From CAVZLD01 sp963776055 (GTDB lineage Bacteria > Planctomycetota > Planctomycetia > Pirellulales > Pirellulaceae), in assembly GCA_963776055.1 (NCBI GenBank), contig CAVZLD010000009.1, positions 496,001-560,000 of the forward strand: DNA of 64,000 bases, read 5' to 3'. Positions 20,462-29,289 of the stretch are shown here, in pieces; the first letter of the stretch is position 1; each line of letters begins with the position of its first letter. A model generated the notes under the pieces. That model was not told the origin of the DNA, did no database searches, and saw only the letters and a program-made list of their open reading frames with translations. A program made the translations under genes and the position numbers.

Positions 20462-21373
20462 ATGTTTGACAAGGGGCGACAGAAGCGAGTTAACTTCGAA
20501 CCGGTTCCACTGTCGATGGGCGAATCGTTCGCCGTGCGAAGGTTCTTCTTGCCGCAGTTTTCTTCGCCGTGGCATTTCCATCCCGAGGTTGAGCTGACAT
20601 GGATTGTGAATAGCTCGGGGCAGCGATTCGTTGGCGACAGTATTGAATGGTTCGGGCCCGGCGACCTCGTGCTGGTCGGATCGAGCTTGCCACATCTCTG
20701 GCGGAATTCTTCCGCAGCAAGTCGCCGTCGCGATTACGCCCATTCGCTGGTCATTCAGTTTCGTGCGGATTCGTTCGGACAGCCGTTCTGGGATTTACCG
20801 GAAATGACCAGCATCCGCGATCTGTTTCGTCGAGCAGGGCAGGGACTGTGTTTCCACGGAGCCACGCAGCGCGAAACCTGCAAGGCGTTGCGCCGAATCC
20901 AGGGCCAGACGGGGGCCCGCCGGCTGATGAATCTGTTAAGCATTTTGGAACGCCTTGCGGAATCCCGCGAATTCCGCTGTCTGGCCTCGCCCGGCTTCCG
21001 TCCACGGGTCGACGCACAATCGGCCGACCGGCTGCAACGGTGTTACGACTTCATTCTTCGGGAAGCCTCCCGGAACATTCGACTGGACGAGGTCGCGGCC
21101 GTGGCCGGCCTAAGTAATTACGCTTTTTGCCGGTACTTCAAAAAGACCACAGGCAAAACGTTGATTTCGTTTGTCAATGAGATTCGAATTAGCAAGGCGT
21201 GTCGGCTGCTGATCGGTACGCAGATGTCGATCACCGACGTCTGTTTCGCATCAGGGTTTAACAATCTCTCGAATTTCAATCGCCAGTTTCGAGCCATCCG
21301 GCGCTCGTCGCCGCGGGAATTCCGGCAGCGGTACACGTCGCAGACGGCGGTACACGTCGCAGATGATCGTTAG
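20462..21373 (+). CDS. AraC-family transcriptional regulator with cupin sensor domain
   Basis: A 303-residue DNA-binding regulator. The N-terminal cupin (about residues 15-105) has WHFHPEVELTWI and GDLVLVGSSLPHLW, a metal/ligand-pocket type of AraC sensor. The C-terminal double helix-turn-helix (about 195-290) reads IRLDEVAAVAGLSNYAFCRYF and MSITDVCFASGFNNLSNFNR, then PREFR, the classic AraC signature. It is followed after a 430-base repeat-bearing gap by a sulfatase and an EamA transporter on the same strand, which it may control in response to a sugar; that is inferred from position. The first ATG at 20462 lies inside a tandem repeat, so a later start (for example the Met at about residue 19) is possible. 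Confidence 0.88.
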   Translation: MFDKGRQKRVNFEPVPLSMGESFAVRRFFLPQFSSPWHFHPEVELTWIVNSSGQRFVGDSIEWFGPGDLVLVGSSLPHLWRNSSAASRRRDYAHSLVIQFRADSFGQPFWDLPEMTSIRDLFRRAGQGLCFHGATQRETCKALRRIQGQTGARRLMNLLSILERLAESREFRCLASPGFRPRVDAQSADRLQRCYDFILREASRNIRLDEVAAVAGLSNYAFCRYFKKTTGKTLISFVNEIRISKACRLLIGTQMSITDVCFASGFNNLSNFNRQFRAIRRSSPREFRQRYTSQTAVHVADDR

Positions 21374-21802
21374 GTCAACGTCTTGCACAGCCGATGGTCG
21401 AACCACGTCACGGGTGACGTCCCCACCCGGTTCCGGTGCCGCTCGACAGGCGACAAATTTCGCCGTACAGTGAGAGTCGCTTGGTGAGACGCCTTTCGGG
21501 GCGTTGAGACCCGGAGTGAACGTTGTGGTGTGTCGAGGGCGAAGGCGTGCGACGTGCGCTGGGCAGTGGACGGGCTGGAAGCCCATCGTACGGGACACGC
21601 TGGAAGCCTGTCCCACAGGCCCACTGCGTGCGGGGCTCCGGTGGGACGGACTTCCAGTCCGTCCCGTTGGTCGGCCTTCCAGGCCGACATCCCGGCGCTC
21701 CGCCGCACGTCGGAACCGGGGAGACCATTGGTCGGCGGTTTCGTCGAGGGCGTTGCCTCGCGAGTGGGATTGCGTACGTCACGGGGAAGGAAGGGCAGGA
21801 CC
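21374..21802. other. intergenic region with repeat copy D
   Basis: Gap of 429 bases between the AraC gene and the sulfatase. Palindromic repeat copy D fills 21572-21735. The remainder shows no gene or clear promoter. Confidence 0.55.
21572..21735. repeat. interspersed palindromic repeat, copy D
   Basis: Same module order as copy C: GGG/CCC around CTGGAAG (21572-21584); GGGACACG/CCTGTCCC around CTGGAAG (21592-21614, one mismatch); GGGACGGA/TCCGTCCC around CTTCCAG (21643-21665); GTCGGC/GCCGAC around CTTCCAG (21670-21688). The last stem has C-G where copy C has T-A, a compensated change. The conserved CGGAACCGGGGAGACC box is at 21711-21726. Confidence 0.9.
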
Positions 21803-23614
21803 ATGAAGCGTGCAGCGATTGCGAGACACGCGAGAGCCATTCGAAAGCGTTACTCGTTCCTGTATCGCACGACAGCAGGGGAGCTTCGGCCAAGTGTTGC
21901 CGGGGTCTTTCTGCGATCTCATTCGCGGTGGGTACGGCTCGTTTGGCTGGCAGGTTTGCTGGTCGCGACCGGTCTCGTGCCGCAGGCGATCGCGGTCGAG
22001 CACCGGCCGAATATCATCTACATCATGTCCGATGACATGGGATTCTCGGACATTGGCTGTTACGGATCGGAAGTCTCGACGCCGAATCTGGATGCGTTGG
22101 CTGCTGACGGTTTAAGGTTTACGCAATTCTATAACACGGCACGTTGCTGCCCCACGCGAGCCTGTCTGATGACCGGACTCTATCCGCACCAGGCCGGTGT
22201 CGGGCACATGATGGATGACCGCGGCCATGACGGCTACCGTGGTGATTTGAATCGCGATTGCGTCACGATTCCCGAGGTGCTGCGGACCGCCGGCTACCGC
22301 AATTACATGGCCGGAAAGTGGCATGTCACGAAGGTGATTCGTCCGCCTTCCGAAGATGGTAAGCATAACTGGCCATTGCAGCGCGGCTTCGACCGATTTT
22401 ACGGCACGATCCACGGGGCCGGGAGCTTCTTTGATCCGAATACACTCACTCGCGACAACACTTTCATTTCGCCTTACGCCGATCCGGAGTATCAACCGGA
22501 GCAGTTCTACTACACGGACGCGATCAGTGATCATGCCGTGCGTTTTATTCGTGAACACGATCGGCAGAACGGCGAACAGCCTTTCTTTCTGTACGTGGCT
22601 TACACGGCTGCTCACTGGCCGATGCATGCGTTGCAACGCGATCTGGCCAAGTACGAGGGCAAGTATGATTCCGGCTATCAGGCGGTGCGCGACGCGCGAT
22701 ATCAGCGGATGCTGCAGCTCGGTTTGATCGACGAGTCCTCGACCGTGAACTGGCCGATTCCGGAACAGTGGAAAGAGAAAAAACATCTCGCGTGGGACAT
22801 CCGCAACATGGAGGTCTATGCGGCGATGATCGACTGCATGGACCAAGGCATTGGGCGGATTGTCACGGCACTGAAGGAAACCGAACGGTTGGACAACACG
22901 TTGCTCTGTTTCTTCCAGGATAATGGAGGTTGTGCCGAGGGCTATGGTCGAGCAGGACAGGGGCGACCGCGCGCCGCCCAGCCAGAGTTCCCACCCATGG
23001 CCGACGAAGAGCTACAAACACAGATGACGCCGAAGCAGAATCGAGCCGGCTACCAGATGCGAACCGGAAAAGGTTCCCTGGCCGGGCCGGATGATACCGC
23101 CATCGGATACGGGAAGGGGTGGGCCACGGTGTCGAATACGCCTTTCCGAGAATACAAGCACTGGGTCCATGAAGGCGGTATCTCAACGCCGCTGATCATT
23201 CACTGGCCGCGGCAGATCGATCGCAAGGGCCAGCTGGAACACACGCCCAGTCACCTGATCGATCTGATGGCCACCGCCGTTGCCGTCTCGGGAGCGACGT
23301 ATCCTGAGCGATATCACGAGGGTCGCGCCATTCAACCGATGGAAGGGATGAGTCTCGTGCCCGCCTTCTCCGGAGAAACAATCGCCCGCGAGGCCTTGTA
23401 CTGGGAACACGAAGGGAATCGCGCAATTCGCGTCGGCGATTGGAAGCTGGTGGCGAAGGGGGCCAAGGGCGCCTGGGAACTCTACAACATCGCCCGGGAT
23501 CGCAGCGAACAAGACAATCTGGCGGCCACGGAACCGGAACGCGTGCAGCAGATGGCCGCAATGTGGCAGGCTTGGGCAGAGCGAGCACGTGTGCTCCCGC
23601 TGAATCCGCGATGA
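21803..23614 (+). CDS. arylsulfatase A-type sulfatase
   Basis: Formylglycine-dependent sulfatase (603 residues) hydrolysing sulfate esters, exported or membrane-anchored. The ATG at 21803 follows GGAAGG...GGA; earlier in-frame codons run through repeat DNA. A long basic leader precedes a hydrophobic segment (about 44-64). Metal ligands are in SDDMGFSD (Asp77-Asp78). The active-site pentapeptide is Cys115-CPT-Arg119 (CCPTR), the site converted to formylglycine. Later landmarks are MAGKWHV, FFQDNGG and WVHEGGISTPLI, and the C-terminal ALYWEHEGNRAIRVGDWKLV is typical of arylsulfatase A types. The stop overlaps the EamA start (ATGA). Intact frame. Confidence 0.92.
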   Translation: MKRAAIARHARAIRKRYSFLYRTTAGELRPSVAGVFLRSHSRWVRLVWLAGLLVATGLVPQAIAVEHRPNIIYIMSDDMGFSDIGCYGSEVSTPNLDALAADGLRFTQFYNTARCCPTRACLMTGLYPHQAGVGHMMDDRGHDGYRGDLNRDCVTIPEVLRTAGYRNYMAGKWHVTKVIRPPSEDGKHNWPLQRGFDRFYGTIHGAGSFFDPNTLTRDNTFISPYADPEYQPEQFYYTDAISDHAVRFIREHDRQNGEQPFFLYVAYTAAHWPMHALQRDLAKYEGKYDSGYQAVRDARYQRMLQLGLIDESSTVNWPIPEQWKEKKHLAWDIRNMEVYAAMIDCMDQGIGRIVTALKETERLDNTLLCFFQDNGGCAEGYGRAGQGRPRAAQPEFPPMADEELQTQMTPKQNRAGYQMRTGKGSLAGPDDTAIGYGKGWATVSNTPFREYKHWVHEGGISTPLIIHWPRQIDRKGQLEHTPSHLIDLMATAVAVSGATYPERYHEGRAIQPMEGMSLVPAFSGETIAREALYWEHEGNRAIRVGDWKLVAKGAKGAWELYNIARDRSEQDNLAATEPERVQQMAAMWQAWAERARVLPLNPR

Positions 23615-24609
23615 GCGGACCAATCGATACGGATCAAACCGAATCTACCGCCGGAGAATCCGGGCCGCATCGATTGGCTCCCGTCGGTCATCTTGAGCCG
23701 ATCGGTTGGGCGGCTGCCGGGATGACCTTGTTGCTGGCGGCGTTATGGGGCGGTAATGCGGTCGCCGTCAAGTATTCGGTTGGCACGCTCGAGCCGATTG
23801 CCGTGGCGGGCGTCCGGTTCACGCTGGCCACGCTTTTTATGCTTGTCTGGTGCCGCGTGGAAGGAACTTCCCTGCGGCTGCGGCGGGAGCAGGTTCGACC
23901 GGCCGTGTTTCTGGGCTTCCTGCTGTTCGTCCAGATCTCGCTGTTCACGGTTGGCACCGACTGGTCGAATTCGTCTCACAGTGCGCTGTTCATCAGCACC
24001 TTTATTTTCTGGGTCGCCGGGATTGAACATTTTGTCACGCGCACCGATCGACTGTCGCCCCGCCGCTGGATCGGACTGTTGATTGCCGCTGGTGGCGTCA
24101 TACTGATTTTTGCCGTGAAGCCAGACGCCGGCGTGGCCGCTGCCCACGCTTCTGGCTCGACGGATCAACCTCATCTGCTCGGTGATCTGGTGCTGGTGGC
24201 CAGCGCTGGTGTGCTTGGTGTCAAGCTGACATATACTCGGCACGCCTTGAAAGTGATCGGCCCCGGCAAGTTGATCTTTTGGCACGACCTGATCGGCGTT
24301 GGGTTCTTTGCGATCGCAAGTGCCATCTTCGAAGAGACTTCTTGGGATGACTTCACCGGAGAGGCGATCATCGGTTTGCTGTATCAAGGGGTGGTCGTAG
24401 GCGGATTCTGCTTTGCGATGTACGCACGACTGCTGCGCCGGCATTCGGCCTCGCAGTTGTCGGTCTTTTCCTTCGCTACGCCATTGTTTGGAATCGCCCT
24501 GGCAGTTCTTTTTCGAGGCGATGAACTTTCGCCTTGGTTGGGCATTGCGGCGATCTGCGTCGTGGTCGGGATTTACCTGGTGAACTCGCGGGCGCGAGGG
24601 AGTCTGTGA
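23611..24609 (+). CDS. EamA/DMT-family membrane transporter
   Basis: A 332-residue inner-membrane protein with about ten hydrophobic segments in two EamA repeats. The first opens with LLLAALWGGNAVAVKYSVGTLEP. The second closes with SQLSVFSFATPLFGIALAVLFRGD and ICVVVGIYLVNSR. Drug/metabolite transporters of this type export small metabolites; substrate cannot be predicted. The ATG at 23611 overlaps the sulfatase stop by four bases, so the genes are co-translated. Association with a sulfatase might mean export or uptake of a desulfation product, which is only contextual inference. Confidence 0.88.
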   Translation: MSGPIDTDQTESTAGESGPHRLAPVGHLEPIGWAAAGMTLLLAALWGGNAVAVKYSVGTLEPIAVAGVRFTLATLFMLVWCRVEGTSLRLRREQVRPAVFLGFLLFVQISLFTVGTDWSNSSHSALFISTFIFWVAGIEHFVTRTDRLSPRRWIGLLIAAGGVILIFAVKPDAGVAAAHASGSTDQPHLLGDLVLVASAGVLGVKLTYTRHALKVIGPGKLIFWHDLIGVGFFAIASAIFEETSWDDFTGEAIIGLLYQGVVVGGFCFAMYARLLRRHSASQLSVFSFATPLFGIALAVLFRGDELSPWLGIAAICVVVGIYLVNSRARGSL

Positions 24610-24762
24610 GATCCACGTCGGTATGCCGACATCCTGATTTCGGCGGGGGCGGGAGATCCGCGCCGAGCTTGGCGTCGCGTTGAGCTTAGGGGACACGAGA
24701 CCTGCGCCGAGCTTAGCGCGGTTTCCGATGCGGAACGATGGGAAGAAACACCACCAAAAAAA

Positions 24763-24833
24763 CACCACAGAGAGCACCGAGGACACAGAGGGTAAGAACG
24801 AGCCTCTGTGTAGATCGGTGACTCTGTGGTGTC
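24763..24833. repeat. CACAGAG-type inverted-repeat element (71 bp)
   Basis: Ends are ACACCACAGAG (24763-24773) and CTCTGTGGTGT (24823-24833). Inner arms CACAGAGG and CCTCTGTG also pair, so the whole unit is a near-palindrome. Related longer elements are at 26881-27000 and 42399-42581. It sits in the 275-base gap after the EamA gene, which holds no other feature apart from two similar GCGCCGAGCTTRGCG words at 24661-24719. Confidence 0.75.
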
Positions 24834-24884
24834 GTATCGTTCTTTTCCTGAATGATGAAGTTGTCTGCGGCGCTTGCCGGGACT

Positions 24885-26451
24885 CTACTTGCGACGTCGC
24901 ATGAAGAGCGCGGCAACTCCTAACGCCAGCAGTACCAGGCTGCTGGGCTCCGGAACGACATTCACCACGTCGGCCCCCGCCTCGAAGTTTCCGAGAATCT
25001 GGTTGGCCGACAGGGCGTAGTCGTAAACCCGGAACTCTTCATAGTCTCCGACATACATCGGGTCATTAAACTGGGCGCGTCCCAGCCAGTTGTTGATGTC
25101 GTCGAGATCACTCAAGGCGAAGTGGGCCTGATTCTCCATGACCAATTCGCCATCGAGATACAGGGCAACCGCTTCTTCATCGCCGTTCCAGACGACGGCC
25201 AGGTGTTTTTCCGTGCCTTGTTCCAGCGGTCCAGCGTCATCGACGACGCGTTCTTCGGCCGTGGGACCATAGCGGTACCCGGAACGAAGCGTGTTGGAGC
25301 CGGAGCGTGGCGTCAGCATCACATAGCTCTGATCTCCGGCACCGTTCGCCTGGTCTTCGCCGCCGCTGCTTCTGCCGAAATCGAAGATCCGTTGCCAGCT
25401 CGAATCCGCCGGGCCGTTCCAGGAGACCCAGGTTTCGAACGTGGCGTTGGTGGCCAAAGTCGAAATGATGCCGTTCGGCAGGTCGACATAGTCTCCGACG
25501 TTGTCATTCGAGGTTTGGCTGCCGTCGTTGCCCAAGACCACCTTCCCGTCTTGATAGAGGGCGTTGCCGGTGTTGTTAATCAGGGTTCCATCTGCTCCGC
25601 CAACCGAGTCCGTGGCATCCCCCTCAAAGCTATAGCGATGGACCGGGCCGAGGGGAAGCATTTCTGGCATTGGAGGCACGATCGGGTCGACCGGGAACAT
25701 CTCCTTTTCCGCGTTGTAGTTGTTCAGGACGTCGTCCGCCGACAGCAAACCGTCATGGATACGGACCTTTCCCAGGGACAGACTGCCGCGCAGTCCTCCG
25801 GTCGCATCGATTCCGTTGCCTTCGGTTTGCGTCGCCAGGCGAATGGGTACGCCGGGTGCCACTGCCAGACCGCCTGGCAGATCCTCAAAGTTCTTCTCGA
25901 TTCCGTCGGCGTAAACGCGGCTGCGTGCTGCCATCGTAGGTGTACACCAAGTGGTGCCACTGGTTCCGCATGGGAGCTCCGCTCCATCCGATGTCGGGCG
26001 AACCCCAGTGACCAACCGCGCCGAAATCGCCACTCGTGCCATAGTTGAACGACATGTTCGTCCCTTCGGGGCCACCGCGTTTGCCCCAGGACAACAGCGT
26101 TTCTTCGCCGGCGATCCAGGGATTCTGCGCCCAGACTTCGACACTGACGTCTTCGTTCAGCTCAATGGAAGCCACCGACAGCGGTCCGTCGAAGTAATCG
26201 TTCACGCCATCGAACATCACGGCATTCGCGCCATCGACCAAGCCCACCTGGGGTGCTCCCGCAGCGACGAAATCGCCCAGGGTACCGGCATTCGTCCAGT
26301 TCGCGATCGGGCCGGGTGTCAGAACGGTCGCATCCAAGTCAACCAGACTTTCACCAGCCCATGCAATGTCGGCACGAAGTTCTGTGCCCCCCAAGGTCGT
26401 AACAGCTACGACCAAGAGGGCAGCAAGGATCGGTGCGGGTCTGCATCTCAT
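24885..26451 (-). CDS. LamG-domain PEP-CTERM protein (frameshifted)
   Basis: Paralogue of the 17.9-20.0 kb gene, about 522 residues joined. The ATG at 26449-26451 follows GAGGAG and starts a signal peptide (MRCRPAPILAALLVVAV). The first LamG domain shows VSVEVWAQNPWIAGEETLLSWG and NQWHHLVYTYDGS. One base is missing near 25930, after which SRVYADGIEKN and SLSLGKVRIHDGLLSADDVL continue. A second LamG domain (ATFETWVSWNGPADSSWQRIF, ALYLDGELVM, INNWLGRAQF) is followed directly by VVPEPSSLVLLALG and MRRRK. Unlike its paralogue it has no dockerin-like module. Presumed exosortase-anchored surface protein. Confidence 0.85.
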
Positions 26452-27139
26452 GTTGTCACTCCTCACAGGAAACGGCCATCCATTCGAAAATGGCACAGCA
26501 ATAAAAAAACATCCACGATCCCGCGCTATGGCCGTTGATCGGCCGTACTTCGAGCGGAATGGTGGATGCTTTCGTAGGCGTTCCTTCCCTGCGCATCGAC
26601 ATGCAGCTGTGCCAATACAGCTTGTCCATGCCTCAGGTTGTTACGGTGTCGTCATGAGCGAACCTCGTCCGTGTGTACAATCCATCGTTTGCCAGAGTAG
26701 TCGTTTTTCGATCGGAATCAACCTGCTTTCGTGTGCTGCGGCCAGATTCTGGGATCTTTCGAGTCCGCATTCGAAGTGATCGGTGTCTCAAATTTGAAAC
26801 ACGTTGCGCTGCGGCATGCGCCCTCGCACCGATGGCGTTGCCGTGAAATCGATTGCAGTTCGCTGCAGCGCAAGAATGGCAACCACAGAGCACACCGAGG
26901 TCACAGAGTGAAAGGGCTCAAACCGGGGAGAAAATCGGAGGTCGAACTACTTCTGGCATTGCTTTCCGGCTTCTCTGAGTCCTCGGTTTGTGCTGTGGTT
27001 TGGTGCTCTCCGGTTCCTCGGGTGCCGTTCCGATCTCCCGCGATGCCCGACGATCGGAGGGGGAATCCGGGGGAAAGCCGGCTGCCAGCCGAGCAGGGGC
27101 TCTGCTGTTGTCAGAGAACGCGGGCGGATGAACTGTCGC
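26452..27139. other. intergenic region, no gene seen apart from one repeat
   Basis: A 688-base stretch upstream of the LamG gene and downstream of the phosphatase gene. It holds the CACAGAG-type element at 26881-27000. The remaining sequence has only short unconvincing frames. Confidence 0.5.
26881..27000. repeat. CACAGAG-type inverted-repeat element (120 bp)
   Basis: Left end AACCACAGAGCACACCGAGG (26881-26900), continuing TCACAGAG. The right end is the near-complement CCTCGGTTTGTGCTGTGGTT (26981-27000). The terminal inverted repeats are about 28 bases with few mismatches. The unrelated centre makes it look like a miniature inverted-repeat element. Same family as 24763-24833 and 42399-42581. 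Confidence 0.75.
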
Positions 27140-29262
27140 TCAACGGACCTTCGCGATGACGGTTGTGACGTCGTCCGACAGGAGGTCGCTCGCAGCGAAA
27201 TCACGCACAGCCGCGAAGAGCTGCTCGATGATCTCGCGGGCGTCGCGGTCTCGGTGCTGTGTTACCAGATCCAGCATTCGCGAGAAGCCGAATCGCTCGC
27301 CATCGGGCGCGGAAGCTTCAAACACGCCGTCGGTCACAATCAGCAACAGATCGCCGGTGTTCAGACGCGGCACCGGGCGAGCGGCAACCGGGGCACCGGA
27401 AAGGACTCCCAGAACGAGACCGGTGCTGTTCAAACGGTGGGTGTCGCCGGACGCGGAGATGATCCACGCATCGTGGCCAGCACCGACGTACTCCAACAGT
27501 TCCCCATCCGAACTCAGTTTGGCCAACAGCAGCGACATGAAGCTGCCATCCGGCATGTCAGCGACCAGCAATTCGTTCAGTTCCTGAACAACGGTGGTCA
27601 GATTCGAATCTCGCGCCAGCAGCCCCCAGAGGAACCCACGGGTTTCGGTCATTTGTAGAGCAGCGCGAGTCCGTGCGACGCGACATCGCCGACAGCGATC
27701 ACCAAACCCTCGGCGGTGGGAATATAGTCGAAGTAGTCTCCGCAAGCATGTGTGGCGGATAGCACGGCGCCGCTAATGTCCAAACTGGATACGTTCGGCG
27801 GCGTCTTCGGGTAGAGGGCCTGTTGCACCACGTGAGCTGTTAGCATCTCCTGTTCCTGCCGCAGACGGTTCTCTCGTTCTGTTTCTGCCAGTTGCTGCAT
27901 TCGCGTGGCGCGATCTCGTTCGGTTACGTCTCGGACAATGGCGCAGGCCAGTTCCTGGTCTTGATTCGTGAGATGACTGACAGAGATGGCCACTGGCACG
28001 CGATGTTCGTCTCGTCCATGCACAGTCGATTCAAAGTGAAGCACGTTCCGCCGGATCTTGTCACGCCAGAAATCGGGCCAGGTGGAGGCCGGAAAACTCT
28101 CGTCGATGTCGAAGACCGCCTTCGATGCGAGTTCTTCTTTCGTGTAGCCCAGCAACTTCGAAGCCTGATCGTTCGCGTAGACAAATGTCCCATCGGGTCG
28201 CAGCAGGAACACCGCATCACCAGCTCGATCGATCGCGAAACGTAGCGTCACAAGAGAACTGGCTGTTTCCCGCAAGGAGGATTCCGATTGCCGCAGGCCG
28301 TACACCGAAATAGCCAGCGACAGTCCGGTAATCATAATGACCGCCATGAACATCTGCAGCAGCACCATGGACAGCATCAGGTTGGGACCGGCGAATGGAC
28401 CATGTCCGCGAACGGTCAGGAATGCGGCCAGCAAACAGATCAGTACCACCAAGAAGGCCACCAGGCCTCGACCGATGCGCAGCGAAGACCACAGCAACAG
28501 TGGGAGCGTGACAAACAGTAGGAGATTGCAGGCCAAGTCGAGCGGGATCGATTCGAGCCAAGCGGCGGCCGCGAGTAGCAATACCGGGAGTGTCGCCAGT
28601 GCGCTTTCGATCCACGTCCGAGAACTTCGCCGAATATTCGAGGACCATCCGAGTGCAATGATTGGGAAAAACAGAATCACGCCCACAAAATCTCCCAGGT
28701 ACCAGATCACCCAAGCCTCGCCTCCCAAAGACGATTCCAGCACGCGACAAAGCAGCAGACCGGTCACACCAACCGTGGCGCTAATCGTGCAAGAGACCGC
28801 CGATATGGCAACGAAACAGAACAGGTGAGACAACTTGGCCAGCGGAGTGGGTGTGTTGCAGCGAAGCCGAATCAGATGGGCTGCCACGGTGGCTTGGAGC
28901 ACGGCGCCACCGGAAGTGATGCAACCCGCCAGGAAAGCCGGCAGGAATAGAACCCACGAATCGAGATTGACGAAAGCCCAGAAGTTGCCCAGGAACTGGC
29001 CGAGCCAGATGCCAAGCCAGAGGTAGCGTCCTCGAAAGAGTAAACATGCCAACGCCAAACCGGCCGCGGGATAAATCGGCGTGATGTTCCCCGGCGGGAC
29101 CGCGATCAGCTGACTCGTCCAGGCCAGGGCCGCATAGGCGATCGTGACGACGGAGATTTCCGCTGCTGCCTGCAGGTGCGATACGACGACCGTGCGCTGC
29201 GATCCACGCATCTGAGCTTTGCGACAAGCCATCGAATTGCGGTTCGTCGACAAGAGGGGCAA
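27140..29262 (-). CDS. MASE1-PAS sensor with SpoIIE/PP2C phosphatase domain (frameshifted)
   Basis: Membrane sensor phosphatase of about 707 residues. An eight-helix MASE1 domain (residues about 30-330) begins with NITPIYPAAGLALACLLFRG and WLGIWLGQFLGN. A PAS domain follows (about 345-460: AIDRAGDAVFLLRPDGTFVYAN, LLGYTKEEL, AIVRDVTERD), then a short coiled coil. The SpoIIE-type PP2C domain has CGDYFDYIPT, AVGDVASHGL, then after a frameshift near 27660 QMTETRGFLWGLL, LEYVGAGHDAW, LLLIVTDGVFEA, and DLLSDDVTTVIAKVR. Such domains dephosphorylate Ser/Thr phosphoproteins, often anti-sigma antagonists. The start is uncertain: TTG at 29262 or ATG at 29232. It begins only 27 bases after the kinase-WD40 gene ends, so the two are probably one operon. 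Confidence 0.86.
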
Positions 29263-29289
29263 GGATTGCCATCGTGCTTGGTTCCTGAA

